From positions 1-64,000 of the forward strand of contig CABHPB010000109.1 in NCBI GenBank assembly GCA_902168115.1: a DNA stretch of 64,000 bases. The letters run 5' to 3'. Numbering within the stretch: position 1 is the stretch's first letter; each line of letters starts with the position of its first letter. This document shows positions 8,979-18,439 of this stretch, one piece after another. The notes under the pieces are model-generated. The model made no database searches and was not told where the DNA came from. It saw nothing but the letters and a program-made list of their open reading frames with translations. The translations under genes were made by a program, and so were the position numbers. The stretch is from an uncultured Methylopila sp. (lineage in GTDB: Bacteria; Pseudomonadota; Alphaproteobacteria; Rhizobiales; Methylopilaceae).

Positions 8979-9914
8979 CTACTGCGCCGGGCCGAGCTCC
9001 GTTTCTCTTTGTTTGCGGGCCGCCACGAAGACCCCCGTCAGCACCAGCGCGAAGCCGACCGCGTGAAACGGCTGCGGGCGCTCGCCGAGAAACAGGATCG
9101 CGAGCGCCGCCCCGAACACCGGCATCAGATGGAAGAACGGGCCGGCGCGGTTCGCGCCGATGAGTTCCACGCCGCGGATGAAGCAGAGGTAGGCGAGCGT
9201 CGAGGGGAACACGACGACGTAGACCAGCGTCAGCAGGGTCGTCAGGTCGAGCGTCATGTGCCGGCCGAAGGCGAGCTCGGTCATGAACGCCGGCGTCATC
9301 ATCGCGGCGCCGAGGCCGACGGTGAAGGCGAGGAAGGACAGCCAGTGCAGCGCCGGCTTGAGGCGCAGCAGCGCTGAATACAAGGCGTAAATCACCATCG
9401 CCGCGAACATCCAGACGTCGCCGACGTTGAAGCGCAGCCCCGCCAGCGCCCCGATGTCGCCGCGCGTCAGAATGGTGGCGACGCCCGCCATCGAGACCAG
9501 CACGCCGAACGCCTGCGCGGGCGTGATGAGGTCGCGGAACAGGATCAGCGACCAGATCGCGATCAGCAGCGGCCCGGTCGACTGGATCAGTAGGCCGTTC
9601 AGCGCCTCGGTGTATTGGAGGCCCCAATAGGCCATCGTGTTGTAGACCGCGACGCCCGTCAGCGACATGAGCGACAGACGGCCGAGATTGGCCCGTATGA
9701 TCGGCCACTCCCGCCGGATATGCGGCCAGGCGAATCCGATCAGCAGCGCGAAAGAGCCCGCCCAGCGCACCCAGGCGAGCCCGACAGGCGGCACCTTCCC
9801 GGCCACGAAGCGTCCGAGCACGATGTTTCCGGCCCAGAACAGCGATGTCAGCGAAAGCAGCACGTAGGGCCGGTCGTAGAGCTGGCGGCCCAGCCGTGCG
9901 AGGCGCGTCGTCAT
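8979..9914 (-). CDS. EamA/DMT-superfamily permease
   Basis: 311 residues with about ten hydrophobic segments in two repeats, as in drug/metabolite transporters of the EamA type (YVLLSLTSLFWAGNIVLGRFVAGKVPPVGLAWVRW; second repeat GALAGLRFNVGDVWMFAAMVIYALYSALLR; closing FLGERPQPFHAVGFALVLTGVFVAAR). Inner-membrane exporter or permease; the substrate cannot be read from sequence. It stands alone, convergent with ftfL and divergent from the next small gene. Confidence 0.9.
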   Translation of the reverse strand: MTTRLARLGRQLYDRPYVLLSLTSLFWAGNIVLGRFVAGKVPPVGLAWVRWAGSFALLIGFAWPHIRREWPIIRANLGRLSLMSLTGVAVYNTMAYWGLQYTEALNGLLIQSTGPLLIAIWSLILFRDLITPAQAFGVLVSMAGVATILTRGDIGALAGLRFNVGDVWMFAAMVIYALYSALLRLKPALHWLSFLAFTVGLGAAMMTPAFMTELAFGRHMTLDLTTLLTLVYVVVFPSTLAYLCFIRGVELIGANRAGPFFHLMPVFGAALAILFLGERPQPFHAVGFALVLTGVFVAARKQRETELGPAQ

Positions 9915-10144
9915 GGCGGCTCGCCTGGCGCGATACGGATCGGGCGGGCCCTATCGCAGGTCTTTTGCGCAGGGGTCAACATGCGGCCGCGCAAGTCCGC
10001 CCGGACAAGACTGCAGGGGATGCTGCTCCCACGCCCGGTGACAGGGGCGCGCCGAGAGCCTACGCATGAGGTTCGTGTCCCGCCGTCCGGGGTGAGATCG
10101 CGAAGAGATTCGGCGCGGCCGTATCCGGCGTCGGTGGGGGCTTC

Positions 10145-10501
10145 ATGACCGGCGAGTTCTTCGAACTGCTCGATCTGTGGCGCAGGCAGGCCCTGCTCGC
10201 CGGCGGCTTCGCCGCTCTCGCGCCTTCGGCTGGCTTCGTGATGGCGACGCGTCTCACCCGCATGGCGACCGCCGCGGGCAGCCCGTCCGTCGCGAGCCTG
10301 CGCGAGGCGGAACGCATGGTCAGCGAGAAGCTGTCAGCCGCCGTCGAGGGCGGCGTCGCCGCGAGCCGGGCGCTCACCGGGCTCGCGGCCGCCGCGGGTC
10401 CCGTCGCCGCCGGCCACGTCATGATCGACGCCGGCGAGGCCGCGCTTCGCCCCGCCGCCCGCGCGCTCCGCGCGAACGAACGGCGCCTTTCGCGCCGCTG
10501 A
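10145..10501 (+). CDS. Small hypothetical protein, Ala-rich helical
   Basis: 118 residues, MTGEFFELLDLWRRQALLAGGFAALAPSAGFVMATRLTRMA, with GGTGGGGG ahead of the ATG. Predicted to be mostly helical, with an Ala/Gly-rich segment (SRALTGLAAAAGPVAAGHVMIDAGEAALRPAARALRANERRL). The composition and length recall phasin-like proteins, but no signature is present, so no function is assigned. It is divergent from the EamA permease and about 200 bp upstream of the polyketide operon, on the same strand. Confidence 0.65.
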   Translation: MTGEFFELLDLWRRQALLAGGFAALAPSAGFVMATRLTRMATAAGSPSVASLREAERMVSEKLSAAVEGGVAASRALTGLAAAAGPVAAGHVMIDAGEAALRPAARALRANERRLSRR

Positions 10502-10610
10502 CGGCATATCGTCGGCGGACGCATTCAGGGTATCCAGGGGTGGTCTTTTCGGCGCCGCGCGGGGCCTCCGCCCGTCATCCCGGCGTCGTGGAAGGGCCTC
10601 CGGGGCGCGC

Positions 10611-10639
10611 TTGACAGCCTCCGGCAAAGCTCTGATAGA
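10611..10639 (+). promoter_or_regulatory. Sigma70-like promoter of the polyketide operon
   Basis: TTGACA at 10611-10616 and GATAGA at 10634-10639 are separated by 17 bp, a near-consensus housekeeping promoter. It would start transcription about 60 bases before the small ORF that overlaps the polyketide synthase start. Nothing else gene-like lies in 10502-10708. Confidence 0.5.
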
Positions 10640-10708
10640 CGAACCGAGCCCCCACGCAACGTCGCCCGCCCGGCTCCTGTTCGGGCCAACGTCCCGGAGC
10701 ACGGGTGA

Positions 10709-10816
10709 ATGATCGGTTTTGAGTTGACGGCCCTTGAAGCGAAGGGGGGATCGCCGGTAGCGGCGATCGGCGCCGCCGTCGACGCTCTCATTGCGGGAAT
10801 GCGGTCGCGCTCATGA
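10709..10816 (+). CDS. Short ORF overlapping the PKS start (possible leader)
   Basis: 35 codons, MIGFELTALEAKGGSPVAAI, ending in a TGA that overlaps the polyketide synthase ATG (ATGA, four bases). A GGAG motif lies 9 bases before its ATG, while the polyketide synthase itself has only a poor ribosome site, so translation of this ORF could feed ribosomes into the large gene. The peptide is not recognised and may have no function beyond coupling. Confidence 0.4.
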   Translation: MIGFELTALEAKGGSPVAAIGAAVDALIAGMRSRS

Positions 10817-13800
10817 CGAAACAGACTGGTCTTGCGATCGTCGGACGGGCCTGTCGCCTTCCGGGCGCGAACGACGTCGAATCCTTCTGGAACTTGCTCG
10901 AGGAGGGCCGTTGCGCCGTCACCGAGATCGGTGAGGACCGCTGGTCCCACGCGCGTTATCTGCATCCGCGCAAGGGCGAGCCGGGCAAGAGCTACACCTT
11001 CGCGGCCGGCGTTCTGGACGACGTCTTCGGCTTCGATCCGGCTGCGTTCGGCGTCTCGCCGCGCGAGGCCGAGCAGATGGACCCGCAGCAACGCCTCGCG
11101 CTGAAGCTCGTCTGGGAAGCGCTCGAGGACGCCGGAATTCCGCCCTCGTCGATCGCGGGATCGGAGACCGGCGTCTATGTCGGCGCGTCTTCGCTCGACT
11201 ACGGCAACCGCATCATTTTCGATCCGAGCTCGGCCGACGCCTATTTCGCGACCGGAAATACGCTCTCGATCGTATCAAATCGTATTTCGTACATTTACGA
11301 TTTTCATGGTCCGAGCTTCACCGTCGACACCGCCTGCTCGTCCTCGCTCGTCGCCCTGAACGAGGCCGTCGCGGCGATCCGTTCGGGCCGCATCGAGCGC
11401 GCCGTCGTGGTGGGCGTGTCGATCCTCGCCAGCCCCTATCCGTTCATCTCTTTCGCCCAGGCGACCATGCTGTCGCCACGCGGCCGCTGCCACGCCTTCG
11501 ACGCCTCCGGTGACGGCTATGTCCGCTCCGAGGGCGGCGTCGCGATCGTGATCGAGCGGGCGGACCTCGCCCGCGCCGCGCGCCGTCCGATGCGCGCCAT
11601 GATCGCCGCGTCGGGCGTCAATTCCGACGGCCGCACGGTCGGCATGTCGCTGCCGTCTCCCGAGGCGCAGCTCAGCCTGCTCGAGCGGGTGTATGTCGAC
11701 GCCGGCGTCGATCCGGACAGCCTCGCCTTCATCGAGGCGCACGGCACCGGCACGCGCGTCGGGGACCCGGCCGAGGCCAACGCCATCGGCGCCGCCATCA
11801 AGTCCCGCACCGTCGGCCCGCTGCCGATCGGCTCGGTGAAGACGAATGTCGGCCATCTGGAGCCGGCCTCCGGTCTCGTCGGCCTGCTGAAGGCGGACCT
11901 CGCGCTCGAGCGCGACCTGTTCCCGGCGAGCCTGCACGTCACCGAGCTGAACCCGGACATCCCGTTCGACGAGCTGAAGCTCCACGTCGCCACCAAGGCG
12001 GTGAAGCTGCCGCGCGGCGCGAGCCAGCGCTACGCCGGCGTCAACTCCTTCGGCTTCGGCGGCACCAACGCCCACGTCATCCTGTGCGACCCGACGCCCG
12101 AGGACCGCGCCGGCAAGGCCGCGCCGCGCGTCGTCGAGGCCGACGGTCGCACGCCGGTGCTCGCGCTTTCGGCCCGCTCGCAGGAGGCGCTGCAGGCGCT
12201 CGCCGCGTCCTACGCCAAGACGCTGGAAGGCCGTGACTCGGCGTCCGCGCGCCATGTCGCGACCAGCGTCGCGGCGACCCGCGACCTGCTCCCGCGCCGC
12301 CTGGTGCTGGAGAGCGACGACGCCTCCACCTGGGGCGCGACGCTCGCCGCCATCGCTTCCGGCGGCGAGGCCTCCGGGGCCGCGATCGAGCAGGCCGTCG
12401 GCCGCGACGCGCCGGTCGCCTTCGCCTTCTCCGGAAACGGCTCGCAGTGGGCCGGAATGGGGCGCAAGCTCCACCAGACCAACCCGGCCTTCCGCGACAA
12501 GGTCGCCGAGATCGACGCGCACTTCACCAAGATCGCGCCCTGGTCGATCGCCGACGCCATGTTCGCGGACGACCTGCCGGAGCGGCTGAAGCGCGCCGAG
12601 TTCGCGCAGCCGCTGCTGTTCGCGGTCCAGACCGGCATGGTCGCCGCGCTCGCCGCAGCCGGCGTGACGCCGGACTTCGTGCTCGGCCATTCGGTCGGCG
12701 AGGTCGCCGCCGCGGTCGCGTCGGGCGCGTTGTCGCTGCGCCAGGGCGTCGAGGTCATCCACTCGCGCTCGATCCATCAGGAGATCGCCTGGAAGGCGGG
12801 ATCGATGGCGGCCGTGCTGCAGTCGGCCGAAGAGACCGAGAAGCTGCTCAAGGAGGGCGGCTTCAAGGGCGTCGAGATCGCCGCGGTCAACAGCGAGCGT
12901 TCGATCACCGTTTCGGGGCCCGACGACGAGATCAAGGCGCTCGCCAAGTTCGCGCGCACCAAGCGCGTGCCGGTGCGCGTGCTCGACATCGAGTATCCGT
13001 TCCACACCGGCCTGATCGACGGCGTGCGTGAGCCGCTGATGGAGGACCTCAAGGGCCTCAAGCCGCGCGCGACGGAGCGGACCTTCGTCTCCAGCGTGAC
13101 CGGCGAGATCGCGGAGGGCGCCGACCTCGGCGCCGACTACTGGTGGGCGAACGTGCGCCAGCCGGTCGCCTTCGCGCCCGCCGCGGCCGCGGCCATCAAG
13201 GCCGGCACCCGCGTGTTCGTCGAGATCGGCCCGCGTCCGGTCCTGCAGACCTATCTCGCCGACGGCCTGTCGAGCGCCGAGGTCTCGGGCGGCGTCGTCT
13301 CCTGCGACGACCACGGAGCGGCCGAGCACGACACGATCCGCCGCACGCTGGCGCGCGTCGTCGCCAAGGGCGGCAAGGTCGATCGCGAGGCGGCCTTCGG
13401 CAAGCTGACCGGTCCGGCCGTGCGCCTGCCGACCTATCCCTGGCAGGAGTCGCGCTTCGCCGTCGGAGCGACCAACGAGCAGCAGTCGTTCTATCGCGGC
13501 TACGACGTCCATCCGCTGATCGGCGCGCGCATGCGGGCCGATTCCGACGAGTGGACCATCCATCTCGACCCGGCGCTGTCGCCGCTGATCGCCGACCACA
13601 AGGTCGGCGGACGGGTGGTCGTTCCGGGCGCGGCGCTCGCCGAAATGGCGCTCGCCGCCGCCCGCGGCTGGCTCCGCCAAGACATGGTCGAGCTTGCCGA
13701 CTTCGAGATCCCGCACGCCCTGACCCTCGATCCCGACGCGCTGACCGAGATCAAGACGCGCGTCTCGGCCGAGAGCCGCACCGTCGAGATCCTCAGCCGC

Positions 13801-16800
13801 CCGCGCCTGCGCGACGAGGGCTGGGTCGTCCACGCCATCGGCCGCATTTCTCCCGCCCCGACCACGCAGGTGTTCGCGCCGGGGGCGGGCGAGGGCGAGC
13901 CGGAGGTGTTCGAGGGCAAGGCGCTCTATGCGCGCACGCTCGAGCACGGCCTCGACTTCGGCCCGGCGTTCCAGTGCGTCGCCGAGGTCAAGCGGTACGG
14001 CCACGCGCGCCTGTCGGTGCGGCTGAAGCCTGTCGACGAGCGCAAGGGCGCTCGCGACGAGCGCTACGGCCTGCACCCGGCCGACTTCGACGCCTGCTTC
14101 CACTCGCTGATCACGCTGTTCGGCGAGCATGGCGACCGTCCGGACGTCACCTATCTGCCGATGCGCTTCGGCCAGCTCCGCCTCTACAAGCCGGGCCAGC
14201 AGCTGGTCGGCGCCGAAGTGGTCATCCGCCGCTTCAGCCCGCGCTCGATCGACGCGACCTTCACCTTCCTCGACGCCGACGGCGGCATCGTCGCCGAGCT
14301 CTCGGACGCGCGCTTCCGCGCCGTGACGCTCGCGCGCCGCACCCCGCTCGACCGGCTCGCCTACCACGTCGCCCCGGCGCTGGTCGCGCCGGCCTTCGAC
14401 GCGGCCGAGCCGAGCAAGACCGTCGACCTCGCGGCCAGCGCCAAGACGCTCGGCCTCGTCGGTTCCGATGACGACGAGCGTCCGGAAGCCGACCTCCTGC
14501 TCGAGGCCTTCGCGGTCGCCGCCGCCCATCAGGCGCTGACGAAGCTGTTCGGCCGCAAGCGCGAGGGCTCGACCGCGACCCTCACCAAGAAGGGCAAGCT
14601 CGCGGAAGCATCGCTGCCGCTCGCGAACCGGCTGCTCTCGATCCTCGAGGAGCGCGGCCATGCGAGCCTCGACGGCGAGACTTGGTCGCTCGCCCAGAGC
14701 ACCGGCCTGCCGACGACCGACGTCATCGTGCGCACCGTGCTCGCCGACCATCCGGAGCGCGGCGCGGAAGTCGTGCTCGCGTCCCGGGCCGCCTCGCTGC
14801 TGCCGAGCATCTTGAAGGACGGCCCGCGCGCCAAGGTCTACGGCTCCTCGACGATCGCGCACGCCGGCGGCGGCGCGCCGCTGACCGCCCGCGCGGCCGA
14901 AGCCCTCGCTTCGCTCGTGGCGGACTACGTCGCCGCGGCGCCCGACGACCGTCCGATCCGCATCCTCGAGATCGCGGCCGGCTCCGGCGGCCTGACGCGC
15001 GCGCTGTCGCGCCTCGCCGACGACACCCGCGTCACGCTGACGGTCACCGACCCGGACGCGACCGCCGCCGAGCGGCTACGCTTCGCCTTCGCCGGTCTTC
15101 CGAACGTCAAGGTCGAGCAGTTCGACCCGGCGTCCGAGGCCAGCGGCGAAGAGGTCGACCTGATCGTCGGCTCGCTCGCCTGGGGCGCCTCGACGGCGAG
15201 CCCGGAGGCGGTCCGCCGCCTCGCGACCCGCCTTGCCGACGGCGGCAAGCTCGCGCTCGCCGCGCTTGCGCCGACGCCGTTCCTCGACGTCGTGTTCGGC
15301 CTGCAGGACGGCTGGTTCTCCCGCTCGGCCTCGGCCGAGTTCCCGATCGGCGACGCCCGGTCGGCCGACGACTGGACCGCCGATCTCGCCGACGCGCGCC
15401 TGATCGAGCCGCTGGTCGCGACGCTCGCCGGCGCGGAGTCCCCCACCAACCTCGTGATCGCCTCCAAGCGTCGCTCGGCCTCGGCCGAGGCGCACGTCGC
15501 GGCGGTCGAGACGCCTGTCGTGATCGTCGGCGAGACGGCCGCAAGCCCGCTCGCCAAGGCGATCGCCGCGGCGCTCGAGGGCGCAGGACGCAAGGTCGCG
15601 GTCAAGGCCGAGGCTTTCGCGCCCCAGGCCAAGCCCGCGGGCAAGGGCAACGGCCACGCCAACGGCGCCGGTCATGGCGCGAGCGACTGGGGCGCCGCGA
15701 TCGACCTCGGCCTGACGCCTGCTCCGAAGAATGCGAGCGAGGCGACCGCCGACATCGTCGTAACGCTCGACGCCGAAGAGACGCCCGGATCGGTCGCCGT
15801 GACCGAGCGGGCGGGCCGGCTGCTCGGCCTGACCCGCGCGGCGCAGGCCGCCGGCGCGCGGCTCTGGGTCGTCGCTCCGGGCGGGCTCGCGGGCGCGCTC
15901 GGCGAGGCGCGCGATCGTCTGGATAACGCCGCCATCGGCGGCTACCTGCGCGTCGTCCGCAACGAGTTCCGCGGCGTCGACATCCGCTTCGTCGATGTCG
16001 ACGCGGGCCTGCCGGGCAAGACCGCGGCGGCCGCCGTCGCGGCCGAGATCGGCGCCCCGCGCGCCGACATCGAGATCGCGATCGGCCCCGAGGGCGTCAG
16101 CGCGCCGCGTCTGCGTCCGGGCCTGCCCGAGCTTCCCAAGGCCAAGCCCGTGAAGGGCCAGAAGGCCGCGCGGGTCGCGGCGCTCGAGTCCAGCGAGGGC
16201 GGTCTCGACGACCTCGGCTGGCGCGCCGCTCCCGAGCGTGCGCCCGGCAAGGGCGAGGTCGCCGTCGACGTCTCGGCCGTCGGCCTCAACTTCCGCGACG
16301 TGATGTGGGCGCTCGGCCTGCTGCCCGAGGAAGCGCTGGAAGACGGCTTCTCGGGTCCCGGCCTCGGCATCGAATGCGCCGGCGTCGTGTCGGCGGTCGG
16401 CGAGGGCGTCTCGGAGCTCAAGGTCGGCGACCGCGTCTCGGCCTTCGCCTCCGGCTCCTTCGCGTCCCGCGTCGTGACCTCCGAGCTCGCCGTCGCGAAG
16501 CTTCCGGACTCGATCGGCTTCGAGGAAGGCGCGACCATCCCGGTCTGCTTCCTGACCTCGTATTACGCGCTGGTCGAGCTCGCGCGCGTGCGCCGTGGCG
16601 AGTGGGTGCTGATCCATGGCGGCGCCGGCGGCGTCGGCCTCGCGGCGCTGCAGATCGCGCTGTGGAAGGGCGCCAAGGTCATCGCGACCGCCGGTTCTGA
16701 CGAGAAACGCGACCTGCTGCGCGCGCTCGGCGCGACCCACGTGCTGTCGAGCCGCAGCCTCGACTTCGTCGACGAGACCAGGCGCCTGACCGGCGGCCAG

Positions 16801-18429
16801 GGCGTCGACGTGGTGCTGAACTCGCTCTTCGGCGAGGCGATGGAGCGCTCGTTCCAGACGCTGAAGCCGTTCGGCCGGTTCCTGGAGCTCGGCAAGCGCG
16901 ACTACTACGCGAACTCGCGCCTCGGCCTCCGTCCGTTCCGACGCAACATCTCCTATTTCGGCATCGACGCGGACCAGCTGTTCATCCACCGCCGCGACCT
17001 CGGCAAGCGCCTGTTCACGGATGTGCTGAAGCTGTTCGCCAAGGGCGTCTTCGCGCCGCTGCCGTACCGCACCTTCGAGGCGGAGGAGATCCGCGACGCG
17101 TTCCGGTTGATGCAGCAGTCCGGCCATATCGGCAAGATCGTCGTGCGCCCGCTCGACCCCGCCAAGCTCCCGGTCGCCGAGCCGGCGGCATGGACTCCGG
17201 CCGAAGGCGTCCATGTCATGGTCGGCGGCCTCGGCGGCTTCGGCCTCGCCACCGCCGAGTGGCTGGTCGCCAAGGGCGCGACCAAGCTCGCGCTGATCGG
17301 CCGCTCGGGCGCGAAGTCGGAAGCCGCGAAGGCCGGCGTCAAGCGGCTCGAGGCCGCCGGCGCGACCGTCAAGGTCTTCGCCTGCGACGCCGCCGACGAG
17401 AAGGCGCTCGACAAGGCGCTGAAGGAGACGAGGCAGGAGCTCGGCCCGATCGGCGGCGCCTGGCACGTCGCCATGGTGTTGCACGACGCGCTGCTCGCGA
17501 ACCTCGACGAGGGCACCTTCGAGGTGGCGCTGCGTCCGAAGATCGACGGCGCGGCTGCGCTCGAGAAGCTGACGCGTCAGGACCCTGTCGGCGACTTCGT
17601 GGTCTATTCCTCCGCCACCACCGTCATCGGCAATCCGGGCCAGGCGAACTACGTCGCGGCCAACAGCTGGCTCGAGGCGCTGGTCCGCCAGCGTCGCGCC
17701 TCCGGCAAGGCGGGCCTCGCGATCGCCTGGGGCGCCCTCGGCGACGTCGGCTACCTCGCCCGCACCGGCGAGGTGAAGGAGAAGATCCAGAAGCGTCTCG
17801 GCTACGCCACGCTGTCGGGCGCGGAAGCGCTCGAAGGGCTCGGCCGCGTCCTGTCGCAGCGGGACATGCGCCTTGTGACCGGCGTGGTGACGATCGCCCC
17901 GATCGATTGGGGCGGGGCGCGCCGCGATCTCGCCTATCTCGCCTCGCCTACCTTCACGCAGGTCCTGGCGGACGCCGAGATGGGTCCGCAGGACAGCGGC
18001 GAGCAGATCGATCTCGGCGCGATGATCCGCGGCAAGGACGCCCGCGAGGCGCGCGACATCGTCGCGGAGATGCTGACGGGCGAAGTGGCGCGCATCCTCA
18101 AGCTGCCGGCGAAGGAAATCTCGCCGCAGCGGCCGCTCGCCGAGCTCGGCATGGACTCGCTCATGGGCCTCGAGTTGCGCATGAGCGTCGAAAGGCGCTT
18201 CGATATCGAACTGCCGCTCGTCGCGATCGGCGATTCGACGACGCTGCTCACGATCGCCCAGTCGATCGTGTCGCGCATCCACGAGCCGGACGCTGCGGCG
18301 GAAAGCGGGGCGGTCAACGCCGATCTCGCGAGCCGCCACATCGGCGACGAACTTGGCGAGGAAGAACTGGCCGAGTTCGGCGAAGCCGTTGAGGCGCGCC
18401 GGTTGTCGATGGGACGCGCGAACGCGTGA
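10813..18429 (+). CDS. Iterative-type highly reducing type I polyketide synthase
   Basis: 2,538 residues with a full reducing module. KS: Cys175 in VDTACSSS, His310 in EAHGTGT, His348 in NVGHLEP. AT: Ser627 in GHSVGE and His731 in YPFH, a malonyl-type pattern. DH: His929 in HKVGGRVVVP and Asp1093 in HPADFD, with His1097 where Gln is usual. A methyltransferase-like domain has LEIAAGSGGLT at about 1385-1395, followed by a structural-KR-like region and a Gly/His-rich linker near 1620. ER: GGAGGVG at 1937-1942. KR: GGLGGFG at 2138-2144, Ser2266/2267, Tyr2280, Asn2284. ACP: Ser2449 in GMDSL. There is no loading domain and no thioesterase. The order KS-AT-DH-MT-ER-KR-ACP is that of fungal highly reducing synthases making alkyl chains. 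The next gene, an alpha-oxoamine synthase 10 bp away, is the likely off-loading enzyme (inference). Confidence 0.96.
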   Translation: MTKQTGLAIVGRACRLPGANDVESFWNLLEEGRCAVTEIGEDRWSHARYLHPRKGEPGKSYTFAAGVLDDVFGFDPAAFGVSPREAEQMDPQQRLALKLVWEALEDAGIPPSSIAGSETGVYVGASSLDYGNRIIFDPSSADAYFATGNTLSIVSNRISYIYDFHGPSFTVDTACSSSLVALNEAVAAIRSGRIERAVVVGVSILASPYPFISFAQATMLSPRGRCHAFDASGDGYVRSEGGVAIVIERADLARAARRPMRAMIAASGVNSDGRTVGMSLPSPEAQLSLLERVYVDAGVDPDSLAFIEAHGTGTRVGDPAEANAIGAAIKSRTVGPLPIGSVKTNVGHLEPASGLVGLLKADLALERDLFPASLHVTELNPDIPFDELKLHVATKAVKLPRGASQRYAGVNSFGFGGTNAHVILCDPTPEDRAGKAAPRVVEADGRTPVLALSARSQEALQALAASYAKTLEGRDSASARHVATSVAATRDLLPRRLVLESDDASTWGATLAAIASGGEASGAAIEQAVGRDAPVAFAFSGNGSQWAGMGRKLHQTNPAFRDKVAEIDAHFTKIAPWSIADAMFADDLPERLKRAEFAQPLLFAVQTGMVAALAAAGVTPDFVLGHSVGEVAAAVASGALSLRQGVEVIHSRSIHQEIAWKAGSMAAVLQSAEETEKLLKEGGFKGVEIAAVNSERSITVSGPDDEIKALAKFARTKRVPVRVLDIEYPFHTGLIDGVREPLMEDLKGLKPRATERTFVSSVTGEIAEGADLGADYWWANVRQPVAFAPAAAAAIKAGTRVFVEIGPRPVLQTYLADGLSSAEVSGGVVSCDDHGAAEHDTIRRTLARVVAKGGKVDREAAFGKLTGPAVRLPTYPWQESRFAVGATNEQQSFYRGYDVHPLIGARMRADSDEWTIHLDPALSPLIADHKVGGRVVVPGAALAEMALAAARGWLRQDMVELADFEIPHALTLDPDALTEIKTRVSAESRTVEILSRPRLRDEGWVVHAIGRISPAPTTQVFAPGAGEGEPEVFEGKALYARTLEHGLDFGPAFQCVAEVKRYGHARLSVRLKPVDERKGARDERYGLHPADFDACFHSLITLFGEHGDRPDVTYLPMRFGQLRLYKPGQQLVGAEVVIRRFSPRSIDATFTFLDADGGIVAELSDARFRAVTLARRTPLDRLAYHVAPALVAPAFDAAEPSKTVDLAASAKTLGLVGSDDDERPEADLLLEAFAVAAAHQALTKLFGRKREGSTATLTKKGKLAEASLPLANRLLSILEERGHASLDGETWSLAQSTGLPTTDVIVRTVLADHPERGAEVVLASRAASLLPSILKDGPRAKVYGSSTIAHAGGGAPLTARAAEALASLVADYVAAAPDDRPIRILEIAAGSGGLTRALSRLADDTRVTLTVTDPDATAAERLRFAFAGLPNVKVEQFDPASEASGEEVDLIVGSLAWGASTASPEAVRRLATRLADGGKLALAALAPTPFLDVVFGLQDGWFSRSASAEFPIGDARSADDWTADLADARLIEPLVATLAGAESPTNLVIASKRRSASAEAHVAAVETPVVIVGETAASPLAKAIAAALEGAGRKVAVKAEAFAPQAKPAGKGNGHANGAGHGASDWGAAIDLGLTPAPKNASEATADIVVTLDAEETPGSVAVTERAGRLLGLTRAAQAAGARLWVVAPGGLAGALGEARDRLDNAAIGGYLRVVRNEFRGVDIRFVDVDAGLPGKTAAAAVAAEIGAPRADIEIAIGPEGVSAPRLRPGLPELPKAKPVKGQKAARVAALESSEGGLDDLGWRAAPERAPGKGEVAVDVSAVGLNFRDVMWALGLLPEEALEDGFSGPGLGIECAGVVSAVGEGVSELKVGDRVSAFASGSFASRVVTSELAVAKLPDSIGFEEGATIPVCFLTSYYALVELARVRRGEWVLIHGGAGGVGLAALQIALWKGAKVIATAGSDEKRDLLRALGATHVLSSRSLDFVDETRRLTGGQGVDVVLNSLFGEAMERSFQTLKPFGRFLELGKRDYYANSRLGLRPFRRNISYFGIDADQLFIHRRDLGKRLFTDVLKLFAKGVFAPLPYRTFEAEEIRDAFRLMQQSGHIGKIVVRPLDPAKLPVAEPAAWTPAEGVHVMVGGLGGFGLATAEWLVAKGATKLALIGRSGAKSEAAKAGVKRLEAAGATVKVFACDAADEKALDKALKETRQELGPIGGAWHVAMVLHDALLANLDEGTFEVALRPKIDGAAALEKLTRQDPVGDFVVYSSATTVIGNPGQANYVAANSWLEALVRQRRASGKAGLAIAWGALGDVGYLARTGEVKEKIQKRLGYATLSGAEALEGLGRVLSQRDMRLVTGVVTIAPIDWGGARRDLAYLASPTFTQVLADAEMGPQDSGEQIDLGAMIRGKDAREARDIVAEMLTGEVARILKLPAKEISPQRPLAELGMDSLMGLELRMSVERRFDIELPLVAIGDSTTLLTIAQSIVSRIHEPDAAAESGAVNADLASRHIGDELGEEELAEFGEAVEARRLSMGRANA

Positions 18430-18439
18430 CGGCGGTATC

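Noticed and set aside
11275-14862. 1,195-codon minus-strand frame inside the polyketide synthase gene
   Set aside because: Antisense shadow; the plus strand carries intact KS, AT and DH motifs, and the reverse product is compositionally biased with no domain.
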